From NCBI GenBank assembly GCA_026008535.1, contig BRKX01000004.1:38754501-38818500 (forward strand): 64,000 nucleotides of DNA, written 5' to 3'. Position 1 is the first letter of the stretch. Every line of letters begins with the position of its first letter. Below the pieces are notes generated by a model. That model was not told the DNA's origin. It saw only the letters and a list, made by a program, of their open reading frames with translations, and searched no databases. Source of the DNA: Perilla frutescens (lineage: Eukaryota; Streptophyta; Magnoliopsida; Lamiales; Lamiaceae). Positions 1-11,836 of the stretch are shown one piece after another. Made by a program: the position numbers and the translations under genes.

Positions 1-1338
1 CAGTCTGCATGACCAAATTCCAAAAAAAAGGTTTTGTGTGATTTATACAGCAAAATAAATTAAAGAATTAAATAAACCACTAACGAAAATAATTGTGCAG
101 AGAAAACGAATGTTAAATCAATAAAGAAAGTTATTCCGGATCCAACAAACTCCACTCCACTTATAAAGGCCGATCACAGATGCAAGAGTTAACTAATCAA
201 ACCATGAAAATCAGTTATAGCCATTAAAGACGCTTCTGACATGACCTAATCTCTCTATATGGTTTCGATAATTAAGAAGACGCTTCATTAATTATTCTCT
301 AATCGGTTCACAACTGTAAGAGACACTCTTTAAGTTTAATGAACCGAAAGCAATGAACACAAGAGAGACCCGATTCTTAATTTACAGACTCTGACGCAGG
401 ACTGTACAATTAAGTATGTTATTCTCCTAGTTTTGGACAACCGTTTTACCACTTATTAAACCCAATCCACAATTACGTATAGTTGATTTAATTGGCTAGT
501 AACTATTCTTAATCTATTGAATATTTGCAACTACCCAAAGACTTAGAACAATTATCTACTCGAAAATCCAAGAACAACAAATACATGCAATAATTAATTA
601 TGAACGAACAAATTAGATCTCACAGTTTGTATAAGTGGAGCTTCGTCGTCGTCACCGGAATATGATTAAATTAGCTAACTTGCATGATTGAACCGAGCAA
701 CAGGAACATGTAGAACCGTGCAATGATTATATCAAGGAAAAGAAGAAAATGAAAATTGAATTAAAATCGTTCAACTTGCTGCGTGTCTAGTGTCTGGAAC
801 GTGTCTCAAAATAAGCTAGAATCCTAATATATATCTACAACCCATAAAAGATAGAGTCCTAATAGGAAATAAAATCCTAGTCTAGATAAATATGGTAAAT
901 CCCATGCAAAGGACTCCTAAAGGCGGCGGAGAATGTATTTCCGCGTCCAGGTCTAAGTTTGGGCCGAGAGTTGTATTTTGCAAGCCCAAATCGCGTGTAG
1001 AGGCCCAACTTCCAGAAATTTGCTCCAATCCTCTAGCTGCAAGCCCTTACGGCTGGATCTGCTCAGACTCGAACTTTGCCCCTTTCTTCACTTAGATCAT
1101 TCTGCACCAAAAACACGCCCTTTTTCTCCACTTAGATCCTTCTGCACCAAAAACATGCCCTTTTTCTCCACTTAGATCCTTCTGCACCAAAAACACGCCC
1201 TTTTTCTCCACTTTTGTACCACATCCCTACACAACTCAACAACATATCATTTATCCAAAATACACAAGTATAGGGTAAATGATAAGGAGAAAATGTACCA
1301 AAAGATAGTAACAAAAGCAAGTAAAATATGTCCTATGA
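1..1338 (-). repeat. 3' LTR of Athila-1 (incomplete)
   Basis: It matches 10499-11836 over its whole length with a few differences per hundred bases, judged by eye. On the minus strand the LTR starts TGATAGGACATA in the right copy. In this copy the first bases read TC, a change in the terminal dinucleotide. It holds three 40-bp tandem units (see 1091-1210). No coding sequence is credible here: the short frames are not shared with known domains. Confidence 0.92.
1091..1210. repeat. three 40-bp tandem units inside the Athila-1 LTR
   Basis: CTTAGATC starts at 1091, 1131 and 1171, an exact 40-bp period, each unit ending in CCCTTTTTCTCCA. The same three units occur in the other LTR at 11589-11708, so they predate insertion of this copy. 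Repeats in this part of an LTR are often enhancer-like, but that role is inference. Confidence 0.85.
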
Positions 1339-1350
1339 AATCCCCCTATA
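1339..1350 (-). other. polypurine tract of Athila-1
   Basis: On the minus strand it reads TATAGGGGGATT and directly abuts the 3' LTR. It would prime plus-strand DNA synthesis. Athila-2 has a matching tract before its right LTR (near 22311-22323). Confidence 0.8.
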
Positions 1351-2742
1351 CTTAAACCATGCTCGTCCTCGAGCAACAAAAACAAAAACAGAAAACAAAC
1401 TCAAAATGAATAAACGGCTAAGTGTTAACTCCTCAAATTAATGCGAATTCAGAGTGTGAGTTGTGATAAACCATTCCACAAACCACCAACTGATTTTGTT
1501 GTTCAAGAAGCATGCCAACATGTTATCAATCAAGTTAAAATCATACTCATCAATCCAGCCTCACTAAGATTTACTCATTAACTCTCAAAGAAATCAGGTC
1601 AGGAAGCTGTTCACTCGAAAGTCGTGATTAGTTCTTTTCAACATAAAATTGCTCATTTGTCACCCAGGACTGCCACACTTCAATTTCATTCACAAATCAT
1701 AAGGTCTTTCCTCTTTGGTTGTAATGGGGCTAAGGTTCATGAGGTAGGATACATTTGGCCAAAGTAGCCGAGTATAAAGAGAACAATGCAAGTACAAGAA
1801 TGTATATCTCTTTTTAAGCACGGCACAACAAAATCTTCATATCAACACAGGTCTTATTTCAAAAAATCTGAGCACACAGATTCCTTCGCTCTCTCCATAC
1901 CCTACTCCTCAAGTTTTTTTTTATAGGAGTAGGATATGAGCATTCATACATTTTTTTTCTCCTCAAGCCCTCATATTCCTTACTCGTGCAGCTTAAACAC
2001 CCTTCATGAAGATACTTGCATGTTCTAAGGGACAAAAAAAAAACACAAGCAAAAAACAAAGGCTATGGCTCATGTATAGTGGCTGCAGACAACAAAAGTT
2101 GAAATTTAGGCTCAAAAGTGGCTCACTATTTGGCAATGTACGGGCAAGGTGTTTTCTTGGACCAATAGCTTGGGTATCCCTAGATACCTTAATCACTTTT
2201 GTGCATGAAATCAAAGCTGGTAACAATAGGGGCAACAAAGTAATTCAAGTATCCAAGAAACAAAATCAGACAACACTCATTACACAAAAATTGAGCTCTT
2301 AATTCATTCAGGCTCGAAGGCTCAAACACTCACAATTTGTAGGCTTAGAACATAGTGATTGAAAGCATGATTCATCATCTAAGATCTCATCCAAAACTTG
2401 GCACATTTCTATCACAAAACCCAACCTCTCATCCAGTTAAACCAACCACAACCCAAACTCCTCAAACTCATCAATTCGGTTTGTCAACACTTAGTCAAAT
2501 TCCCAACAAAATCACAAAGTAAACGACTCAAATAAAACATATATTATTTTTTATAAACATAAACCCTTAAGACACCCCCCACACTTGAAAGACACAGGGT
2601 CCGCACTGTGAGAAAGAGAGAAATGAAGACTCAAGAACACACAAATAAAAACAAAACATGCATAAACAACTTAAAAAATGAAAAGCGCGGTAAAGGAAGG
2701 GAGAAAAGAGGACTAACTCTGATCCGCCAGATGGCGGATCAC
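1351..2742 (-). other. Athila-1 3' non-coding region between env-like ORF and PPT
   Basis: I see no credible ORF here on either strand. It is A/T-rich with several T or A runs. The segment beside the PPT contains GCTCGTCCTCGAGCAAC, which on the minus strand matches the sequence upstream of the Athila-2 PPT (near 22285), so this is a conserved 3' untranslated part of the family. Confidence 0.7.
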
Positions 2743-4213
2743 TTACTCCATTACATCAAGATGGCCATCAATTTCTTCCAGTCGTTAGCCGAGACTGGCC
2801 TCAATCCGGACAGTAGTAGTCGTGATCAAAGCCTCGATCGCCGGGAGGAGGGAGGTCGCAATGTTACCTATAGAAGCAGAGGAACTCAGGCCTTCGATGC
2901 CCGGTCGAGTCAGCTGGTATTGCCCTTGGGCATTCACAAATAATAGTTTCATGGCAGCATAGTCATCAAGGCGAAACAGAGTAGCAGACAAAGGCTCGGG
3001 GTCAGTCAAAGGAATATGAAGCCTTTCAGCTAGCAATGTCACAAAATAACCAAGTGGGGCTCGACAGAGCGAGTGATTAGCACTGAAGTGCCACTGTCGA
3101 GCCAGCCAATACCCAAAGTTAACCTTGGTCCCAGAAAATAAACAATCAAGTAGAATTAGCTCTTGCACAGTAACCACACTTATCATATCCAAGCGACCAA
3201 ACATATTTGCGGCTAAAAACCTATGACATAGCCTAAGTGCATCATTCTTCAAGTGAGCTCCTTTAGAGGAGCGAGAGTTATAGTATTCATCAATAGACAA
3301 GTTCGCCTAAATTTTATTAGCAGTTTTGGAAAAAACAGAAGGCATATCACAAAGTGAAAACTTGTAGGCATCTTCCAGCACAGATTCATCAGACTTACAA
3401 CCAACAACAATATTCAGATTTGTCACAGACATGTGGAATTTCCTAGCACCCAAAGAGAACACAATAGCATGCTTATCCTCAAGCCCCCTCGAGGCATCAA
3501 AATCATACGAAGATAAAAACTCAAGCATAAGAGCACGATGAACAGGAACGGACACATCAAGCAATCTAGACCATCCTATTCCAGCAAACAAATCCCTAAT
3601 TCTATCATTCACACCAAGCACATAAATGTTCTCCCAATAAAAAAGGTGCGCACCGATGAGAACACGGTGAGTGTTCGCTTCAGTGTGGCACTGTACCTCA
3701 GTCGGTGGCAGAAAAGCCGGTAGGGCAGAACTCGTAGAAGCCTTTGGAGCCTTGTCCTTTGTTCCCTTCTTTGATGACTTGGTCGGGAGTGGTTGATGAG
3801 GCTGGTCTGAGATAGAAGATGGGGGCGGTTGCGATCTCAGACGGAGGAGTTGAAACTTGCGTCAGCGAGACAGAGGGTGGAGGGCTCGCGCGTGATGTCA
3901 AGATAGTCGGTGAAGGTGGCGGGGAAGAAGAAGTGGCGATCTGTGGTAGTGAGGCTGTGATGGAGAGTCGGCTCCGTTTGGTGGTGGCGGGTGGGTCACC
4001 GACGGTCTGGCGCTTCGAGCGGTGGAGGAAAGGCGGCGGTTGGTTGAGTTCAGGGAGGGCTTCGGTCAGTGACGGTAGAGGCGTAGCGACCGGTGTTGGA
4101 GGCGGTGAGGCTACTTGTTGCGGTGGTTCCTCCGTGGTAGTCGAAAGTGGAGACGCTGGGACAGAGGTAGAGGTGGCCTTTTGCTTGGCTATCGAGGTGC
4201 GCTTCTTCCCCAT
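2743..4213 (-). pseudogene. Athila-1 post-pol env-like / ATHILA ORF1-type protein, broken
   Basis: It starts at an ATG in a good context (CCACCATGGGG) at 4213. The first 170 residues are rich in Pro, Ser and Thr (4213-3698). After a frameshift near 3660 the core follows (3621-2743), including 'VPVHRALMLEFLSSYDF' and 'FGYWLARQWHF', which resembles the ATHILA ORF-1 family (PF03078, from memory). The C-terminus reads 'LLPAIEALI', and Athila-2 has a similar ending. In-frame stops lie near 3301 and 2785. Its position after integrase corresponds to the env-like slot of Athila elements. I see no clear signal peptide or membrane segment, so an envelope role is not supported. A likely splice acceptor lies about 86 bp upstream of the ATG (TTTTGCAG ending at 4300). 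Confidence 0.75.
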
Positions 4214-4543
4214 GGTGGTCGACGATGGGTATGATCAGAGTAGTGGTCGGCGACTGGTGGTTATAGAGAAGGCGGGAATGTGAACTGGTGGTGTAACTTC
4301 TGCAAAAGGGAGTAAAAATTTGAAAGAGGGTAAAATTGACTAAGTCATGGGTGAAATCGAATTGGGGGTTAGGGTTTTGTAACAAAAATTCCCAAATTAA
4401 CTATGTTAATTTTGCAATTGAGTCCCTGCAGAAAAGAAATTGATTAAAGACACCCCCCCACACTTGGAGTTGGCGGGTAACCCAAAACCGCCCCCTGTCT
4501 GCTGTATGCCCTTGCAGCTTGTACATGTTTTTGTTTTTTGTAC

Positions 4544-4544
<1 letters not shown>

Positions 4545-4632
<88 letters not shown>
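4545..4632. repeat. (TTA)n microsatellite in Athila-1
   Basis: About 88 bp of almost perfect TTA repeat lie between integrase and the env-like ORF. The region around it (4214-4773) is otherwise non-coding leader for the env-like ORF. Confidence 0.97.
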
Positions 4633-4633
<1 letters not shown>

Positions 4634-4773
4634 TTTATGGAGATAGACGGATTAAAACAAGAAACAGAAAAATAAGAAAATTGAAGAAATAAAATAAAGA
4701 AAAGAACAATAAATCGGGTTGCCTCCCGAGAAGCGCCGTTAGTTACCGTCGGAGGCTCAACGGAGTGGTGCGT

Positions 4774-6615
4774 CTAGTTGTGGATCATTGGGGTCGCAAG
4801 ATCAACCCCATTAAAACTTGAAAAGGTGGTCGCGGCACAATATGGCTTGAGCAACTGGCCGTTCACCTTTAACACTCTTTGAGTATCAAGACTGTGAATT
4901 TCTACAGCACCATGTGGACTGACATTCACTACTTCAAAAGGCCCCATCCATCGAGACTTGAGTTTACCGGGCATGAGGCGGAGGCGAGCATTGAAAAGAA
5001 ACACTTTCTAACCAATCTCAAAAGTTTTCCTCCGGATATATTTGTCGTGCAATAGCTTGGTACGATCCTTGTAGGAGCTTGCACTGTCATATGCTTCCAA
5101 ACGGATTTTCTCGAGCTCTTACAATTGATAGCGTCGCTCATGGCTGACCAGTCGAGGATCCAAATTGCATTGTTTCACAGCCCAAAAAGCTCGATGTTCT
5201 AGCTCCACTGGAAGGTGGCACTGTTTCCCAAAAATTAGACGATAAGGATACATCCCGATAGGCATTTTGAAAGCCGTGCGGTAAGCCCATGCGGCATCAT
5301 CTAGCCGCAGACTCCAGTCCTTGCGGTGTGGGTATATGGTTTTCTCTAGAATGTTTTTGATCTCACGATTAGACACTTCATCCTGGCCATTGGACTGCGG
5401 GTGGTATGCCGTGGCAACCCGATGGGTGACTCCATACTTCTTGAAAAGAGCTTCTAAGGTTCGGTTGCAAAAGTGCATGCCTTGGTCACTGATGATAGCT
5501 CGGGGGACACCAAAGCGTTGAAAAATTTGCACCTTGAGGAATTTGGCAACGACCTTAGAATCATTAGTATGGGTAGCTTTGACTTCGACCCACTTGAAAA
5601 CGTAGTCGACGGCTAACAAGATGTAGGCGTGATCGAAATCGCTTGGAAACGGGCCCATGAAATCTATGCCCCAAACATAAAAAATCTCACAGATCAAGAT
5701 AGGAACTTGAGGCATCTCATTCCTCGAAGAAATGTTACCAAAGCGTTGGCAATGATCACAGTTCTTGCAAAAGAAGTAGGCGTCTTTGAAGATTGTCTCC
5801 CAATAAAAACCACAGTCTAAGACCTTGCGGGCAGTTCTCCTTGGCCCAAAGTGACCGCCACATGCGTGGGCATGACAGAAGCTCAGGATAGATGGAATCT
5901 CTTCCTCAGGAATACATTGTCGAATGACTTGATTGGCACAAGTTTTCCACAAATAAGGTTTGTCCCAAATGAAATACTTGGCTTGACTCTTCAATTTTTT
6001 CTTTTTGGCAGATTCAATGCCCTTGGGAAAAATTCCAGTGGTGAGAAAATTCACCAAATCAGCATACCAGGGTGTCCTTTCCGCAGCTGCAAGTAGAAGC
6101 TTATCTGGAAAATCGTCCGGTATGGGCATACTGTCGGATTCTGTCAACAGCCTACTCAAATGGTCAGCGACATTATTCTCCGCTCCCTTCTTGTCTTTAA
6201 TCTCCAAATCAAATTCTTGTAGAAGGAGGATCCAATGAAGTAGCCGTGGTTTAGACTCCTTTTTGGACAGAAGATATTTGATGACAGCATGATCAGTGTA
6301 CACCACAACCTTGGATCCGACAAGATAGGATCGAAATTTTTCACAAGCAAAAACCATGGCTAGAAATTCTTTTTCAGTAGTTGTGTAGTTGCATTGAGCC
6401 GGGTTGAGAGTCTTTGAAGCATAGTAAATGACATGACTCTGCTTCTCAATCTTTTGCCCGAGGACAGCTCCAACGACATAGTCACTTACGTCGCACATGA
6501 GCTCAAATGGGAGTTCCCACTGTGGTGGCTGAATTATCGGTGCTGAGGTCAGTTTCTCCTTTAACAAATCAAAAGCTTCTTTACACTTTTCATCAAAGAT
6601 GAAAGGGGCGTCTTT
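4774..6615 (-). pseudogene. Athila-1 pol, RNase H and integrase part
   Basis: This is the same reading frame as the RT upstream, broken only by stop codons (near 6613, 5119 and 5010). RNase H begins with 'LMCDVSDYVVGAVLGQ', which keeps the first catalytic Asp, and goes on to 'VVYTDHAVIKYLLSK' and 'VADHLSRLL'. Integrase follows with the zinc-binding His pair in 'CHAHACGGHFGP' and Cys pair in 'CKNCDHC', then the core with 'GIDFMGPF', 'ISDQGMHF' and Glu in 'NGQDEVSNREIK', so all three DDE residues are present. The C-terminal part includes 'MPGKLKSRWMGPFEV', the usual tail of Ty3/Gypsy integrases. Domain order RT-RH-INT is that of Ty3/Gypsy. Confidence 0.92.
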
Positions 6616-7713
6616 CTACAGTAGCTTAGTCATTGGTTGAGCTATCTTCGAGAAATCCTGAATAAAGCGACGATAGAAGCCGGCATGGCCTAGGAAGGCT
6701 CGAATTTCTTTCTCAGTGGATGGATACGGGAGCTTTGTGATCAAGTCAATTTTTGCTCTATCAACTTCAATGCCTTTTGCCGATATGACGTGCCCGAGCA
6801 CAATTCCTTGCTTCACCATAAAGTGACATTTCTCAAAATTCAATACCAAGTCTGTTTCTACACATCATTGGAGGACCTTATAGAGGTGCTCCAAGCACTG
6901 CTCAAACGAATTGCCATGTACTGTAAAATCATCCATGAAGATTTCTATACAGCTCTCTATCAAGTCAGAAAAGAGACTCATCATACACCGTTGGAAAGTG
7001 CCCAGGGCGTTGCACAATCCAAAGGGTATCTTTCGGCAAGCAAACGTCCCAAATGGACAAGTAAAGGTCGTCTTTTCCTGATCTTCTTGGGCCACAAAAA
7101 TCTGAAAATAGCCTGAGTAGCCGTGGAGGAAGCAAAAATAAGATTTCCCAGCCAATCTTTTAAGCATCTCATCAATAAAAGGTAGTGGGAAGTGGTCTTT
7201 GCGTGTAGCATCATTAAGCTTCCGGAAATCGATGCACATCCACCAACCTGTTTGCAATCTCATTGGGATCAACTCGTTATTGTCGTTCTTCACGAGTTGG
7301 AAACCGGACTTCTTTGGAACCACGTGTACTGGGCTAACCCAGACACTGTCAGAAATTGGGTAGATTATTCCCAATTGAAGCAGCTTCAGAATCTCCTTCA
7401 ATACTACTTTTTTCATCACCGGGTTCAGTTTCCTCTGAGGATCTCATGATGGTTTATGATTTTCTTCAAGAAATATTCAGTGCATGCAGATGTCGGGGCT
7501 GATCCCCTTGATTTCGGTGAGAGTCTAGCCGATAGCACCTCTGTGCTTCTGCAAAATAGTAACTAGCTGCGTTTCTTGCTCTGCGGTAAGGTCTTTACTC
7601 ACGATGACGGACAGTGTATTTCCTTCCCCCAGGTAAGCATATTTCAAGTGCTCGGGAAGGACCTTCAGTTCCAGAGCAGGAGCTTTCACATGAGATGGAA
7701 GAATGGGCTCCAT
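6616..7713 (-). pseudogene. Athila-1 pol, reverse transcriptase part
   Basis: The region runs from 'ILPSHVKAPALELKVLPEHL' (linker after protease) through RT. Visible blocks are 'SPVHVVPKKSGF', 'CIDFRKLNDATRKDHFPLPF', 'FGTFACRKIPFGLCNA' and the active site 'IFMDDFTVHG' (about 6919-6942), then the thumb with 'FLGHAGFYRRFI'. Stops interrupt it near 7525, 6865 and in the linker. Both catalytic Asp residues of MDD are kept. It is shifted in frame relative to the protease, with the break near 7720. Family membership is clear; activity is excluded by the stops. Confidence 0.92.
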
Positions 7714-8290
7714 GTTGGTTGGCTAGGGCAAACGGCCTGCCGAATTTCTGACCTTCCGCTGCATAAAGCTGCTGGATGATTTCTCGGATCTCTTTTTCCT
7801 CTTCCGAATCTACAATGTGTTCGGGTATTCCTCCAAAGAGTACCTGCTCTAATTTGTCATCTCTGAAATTGCACTCAACAAAATCATCAGTAATGGAATC
7901 AATAATATCAATAATAAAAAGAGCCTCAGGATCTTCCACATGCTTCATTGCTTCGAGTATATTAAATGTGACAACATCCCCATCAAATTCGAAACTTAGC
8001 ATTCCTTTGTCAACATCAATCTTTGTTCGTGCAGTTTTCATAAATGGACGGCCTAGCAGAATCAGGAATCTATGTGCAGATAATGAATCATCCATGTCAA
8101 CGATGTAGAAATCGATAGGAAAAATCAACTCATTCACCTTAACTAAGACATCCTCTACTACACCTCTAGGGTACGCATTGGACCTATCATCTAATTGAAT
8201 TATGACTCGAGTATCCTTCATAGGACCCAACTGTAACTCCTTGTAAATAGAGAAATGCATGACATTGATGGAAGCTCCTAAGTCTAACAT
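7595..8290 (-). pseudogene. Athila-1 aspartic protease
   Basis: It opens with 'MLDLGASINVMHFSIYKELQ', the D-x-GAS active-site motif of retroelement pepsin-type proteases, followed by 'ILLGRPFMKTARTKIDV', the conserved LGRPF region. It is in the same frame as gag, separated by one stop codon at 8297-8299, and was probably part of one Gag-Pol reading frame. The last 40 residues (below about 7720) are in the wrong frame relative to RT, which marks a frameshift. The protease would cut the polyprotein inside the particle. Confidence 0.88.
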
Positions 8291-8296
8291 GACTTT

Positions 8297-10279
8297 CTAT
8301 ACCTTTTTGCTCCCAATGATGCAAGGGATAGTGAACATACCTGGGTCTCGACACTTTTGAGGTAACTTCCTTTGAATAATGGCTGAGACATCTTCTCCTA
8401 CCTTGATTTTTGCATCCCTTCCATATCGTATCTTCTTGGCACACAATTCCTTCAAGAACTTTGCGTATCTAGGGACTTGCTTGATTGCATCGATCAGAGG
8501 TAGGTTGATCTCGACTTTCTTGAAGAGCTCAAATATCTCCTTCTCATCTTCCTCTTTCTTGTGCCTCGCTAACCTAGAAGGAAAAAGAGCTGCATTAATA
8601 GGGTTAGGAGTTTTAGACAAAATCTGTACCTCACTAGGAGCAGGTTGTGTGCCCTTCATATTGGGTTTGTCTTCAACTTCTGCAGTTTGCCCACACGGCA
8701 TATGGTCGTGTTTTTTTTCCTCAATAGCTACTAACTCTTTCCCACTCTGAAGAGTCACAGCACTGACGTTTCCTCTCGGGTTCTGCTCGGCTTGAGATGG
8801 AAGTTTCCCAGTATGCCCTTGCAGCTTGTTTAATTGGGTGGCAAGCTGGGTGATCTGTGTGCCCATACTGCCCAAGGCGGCTTGCGTCTCCTGTTGAAAG
8901 GCCTTTTGACTCTGCGCCAGACTACTCACTAGGTTGGTGCTTTGCTCCAGGCTCTTCATGATCTTATTCATAGATGGTGTGGAGTGGTTTGCGTGGGCAT
9001 ACAGCTCACTTTTTGGGGGTCTCGGCGGAAAATCTCCTACTGCTGGTTGGTCTCCCGGCTGTCTCCAATAGAAATTCGGATGATCTCTCCATCCTGGATT
9101 GTAGGTGTTTGAGTATGGATCATTATTCCGCTTCCTCCTAAAATTATCTCCTCACGGGGCATCATAATTGATTCCTCTGAAAGTATCTTGCTGTGCATCG
9201 CCTGATCCATAACAAGCTTGTTCAGTGGCATGCTCATGCAAATTGGGGCACTCATCAGTGAAATGTCCATTCTCGGAACAGACTCCGCAGCGGTTTGGCC
9301 TTGTCTACGCCACAGCCAGGCCTCAGACTAGAGAAGTAAGAGCATCTATCTTTTCATTCACTTCTGACCCTCCAGCTCGGTCAATTACCCTTACAGGCCG
9401 GTGTTTACTGTCGTCTTCTTCTTCGTACTGCTGTCCTCCAGAAGCCATATCGATGATGAGCTGTTTGGCCTCACCGAGGGTTTTGTTGGTAAGAGATCCC
9501 CCGCTGGCAGCATCGAAGATTTTCCTATCAAAAGAGGACATGCCACGGTAAAAGTAATTAGTCAGAAGCTGATAATCAGTGAAACCATGGTCCGGGAATT
9601 TGCGGTAGAGTTGTTGAAATCTCTCCCAATATTCAGCTAAGCTTTTATTCGATTTTTGTTTGATGCTACTGATAGCCATTCTCAGATTGGCAGCTCGAGT
9701 CTCAGGGAAGAACTTTCGTAGGAACTGTCCTTCTAATTCTGCCCAGGTGGTAATGGACTCCGGTGGCAAATCAAACAACCAATCTCTTGCCTTTTCCTGC
9801 AAAGTGTGAGAAAAAGTAAGTAACCTTAGGTTATTAGCAGTAAAACCTATAAGTCTTAAAGTCAAGCACACGAGATCAAATTCAGACAAATGTTTATGTG
9901 CACTCTCTCCTGGTAGATCACCAAACTTTGGTAACACTTGGATGAATGCAGGTCGGATCTCTGCATTGTTGGCAATCGGGGGCATCACGATGCAAATGGG
10001 TCTGTTGCTCCGAAGGCGATCGAGTTTCCTGATGAGAGGTTCATGGTCGGGTTCAGGATCAGCAACATTAGTATTGAGGAGGGCTCGTCCTGTGGCAAGG
10101 TCTTGCTGGTTCGGTGGATTTTCATTATTAGCCATGTCGAAAAGTTGATCAATACCAAGAGTATCTTGTTAAGATTCGAGAGCCTTGGTAGACTCCCTAG
10201 CAGCTCTCCTCAATCGGTGTAATGTTCTCTCTAGCTCTGGATCGAACACTAAATCTTTTTCTGTAGAGGAACGGGTCAT
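8297..10279 (-). pseudogene. Athila-1 gag
   Basis: I place the start at the ATG at 10279 (MTRSSTEKDLVFDPELER), in frame with the long stretch beginning at 10135; a TAA at 10169-10171 lies between. The retrotransposon gag domain covers about 9900-9500, with 'LLTFSHTLQEKARDWLFDL', 'TTWAELEGQFLRKFFP' and 'SLAEYWERFQQLYRKFPDHG'. A CCHC zinc knuckle follows near 9290-9240 (CGVCSENGHFTDEC). The C-terminal third (8971-8297) includes a Gln-rich coiled-coil-like stretch and 'QVPRYAKFLKELCAKKIRY'. In-frame stops lie near 9323, 9308, 9160 and 8297. It forms the particle and packages RNA. Confidence 0.9.
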
Positions 10280-10355
10280 GTACTAGAAAAATTAAAAATA
10301 AAATAAAGTAAATAACAAACTGAAGCTTCCAAGTAATCACTGCTTTTAGAACCGA

Positions 10356-10373
10356 TCCCCGGCAACGGCACCA
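10356..10373 (-). other. primer-binding site of Athila-1 (tRNA-Asp type)
   Basis: On the minus strand it reads TGGTGCCGTTGCCGGGGA, five bases inside the 5' LTR. From memory the Athila PBS complementary to tRNA-Asp is TGGCGCCGTTGCCGGGGA, so there is one mismatch. This fixes the element's orientation and lineage. Confidence 0.9.
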
Positions 10374-10378
10374 AAATT

Positions 10379-11836
10379 TGGTGCGTCATTTTTCACCAAA
10401 AATAAATGTCCCGACTTCCGTCGGTAAGCCCACACTGCAGAGTACAGTGGCGAGCAGGATCGTCTCCCAAAGGACCGGTGAGAACTACTCTTAACTTTCA
10501 GTCTGCATGACCAAACTCCAAAAAAAAGGTTTTGTGTCATTTATACAGCAAAATAAATTAAAGAATTAAATAAACCACTAACGAAAATAATTGTGCAGAG
10601 AGAATGAATGTTAAATCAATAAAGGAAGGTATTTCGGATCCAACAAACTCCACTCCACCTATAAAGGCCGATCACAGATGCAAGAATTAACTAATCAAAC
10701 CATGCAAATCAGTTATAGCCATTAAAGACGCTTCTGACATGACCTAATCTCTCCATACAGTTTCGATAATTAAGAAGACACTTCATTAATTATTCTCTAA
10801 TCGATTGACAACTGTAAGAGATGCTCTTTAAGTTTAATGAACCAAAAGTAATGAACACAAAAGAGACCCGATTCTTAACTTACAGACTCTGACGCAGGAC
10901 TGTACAATTAAGTATGTTATTCCCCTAGTTTTGGACAACCGTTTTACCACTTATTAAACCCAATCCACAATTACGTATGGTTGATTTAATTGGCTAGTAA
11001 CTATTCTTAATCTATTGAATATTTGCAACTACCCAAAGACTTAGAACAATTATCTACTCGAAAATCCAAGAACAACAAATACATGCAATAATTAATTATG
11101 AATGAACAAATTAGATCTCACAGTTTGTATAAGTGGAGCTTCGTCGTCGTCACCGGAATATGATTAAATTAGCTAACTTGCATGATTGAACCGAGTAACA
11201 GGAACATGTAGAACCGTGCGATGATTATATCGAGAAAAAGAAGGAATTGAAAACTGAATTAACATCGTTCAACTTGCTACGTGTCTAGTGTCTGGAACGT
11301 CTTTCAAAATAAGCTAGAATCCTAATATATATCTACAATCCATAAAAGATAGAGTCCTAATAGTAAATAAAATCCTAGTCTAGATAAATATGGTAAATCC
11401 CATGCAAAGGACTCCTAAAGGCGGTGGAGAATGTATTTTCGCGTCCAGGTCTAAGTTTGGGCCGAGAGTTGTATTTTGCAAGCCCAAATCGCGTGTAGAG
11501 GCCCAGCTTCCAGAAATTTGCTCCAATCCTCCAATTACAAGCCCTTACTGCTGGATCTGCTTAGACTCGAACTTTGCCCATTTCTTCACTTAGATCCTTC
11601 TGCACCAAAAAGACGCCCTTTTTCTCCACTTAGATCCTTCTGCACCAAAAACACGTCATTTTTCTCCAGTTAGATCCTTTTGCACCAAAAACGCGCCATT
11701 TTTCTCCACTTTTGTACCACATCCCTACACAACTCAACAACACATCATTTATCCAAAATACACAAGTATAGGGTAAATAATAAGGAGAAAAGGTACCAAA
11801 AGATAGTAACAAAAGCAAGTAAAATATGTCCTATCA
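10379..11836 (-). repeat. 5' LTR of Athila-1
   Basis: It is 1458 bp long. On the plus strand it runs from TGGTGCGTCA to TGTCCTATCA, so TG...CA ends are kept. It pairs with 1-1338. The 40-bp triplet repeat recurs at 11589-11708. Small frames within it (for example 11390-11593) also exist in the other LTR and have no recognisable domain. Confidence 0.93.

Larger units (their letters stand above)
1..11836 (-). mobile_element. Athila-1: Ty3/Gypsy Athila-lineage retrotransposon, 3' LTR cut by the window start
   Basis: On the minus strand the order is 5' LTR (10379-11836), PBS, gag, protease, RT, RNase H, integrase, env-like ORF, PPT, 3' LTR (1338 down to 1). This order, the tRNA-Asp-type PBS and the extra ORF after integrase are typical of the Athila lineage. 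Base 1 of the window matches base 10499, so 120 bp of the left LTR are missing. Both LTRs come to 1458 bp. The element interrupts a copia gag at 11836/11837, and the expected duplication at the right is ATAGT (11837-11841). Its partner lies left of the window and cannot be checked. All ORFs carry stops or frameshifts, so the copy is not autonomous. Confidence 0.93.

Noticed and set aside
2006..2943. plus-strand frames of about 100 codons
   Set aside because: They are in the 3' non-coding part of Athila-1 or antisense to its post-pol ORF and have no domain.
3819..4283. 154-codon plus-strand frame, Gly/Val-rich
   Set aside because: It is the opposite strand of the Pro/Ser-rich start of the Athila-1 env-like ORF, whose GC-rich codons keep the antisense frame open.
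4440..4646. 68-codon plus-strand frame ending in a long poly-Leu run
   Set aside because: It is the translation of the (TTA)n microsatellite.
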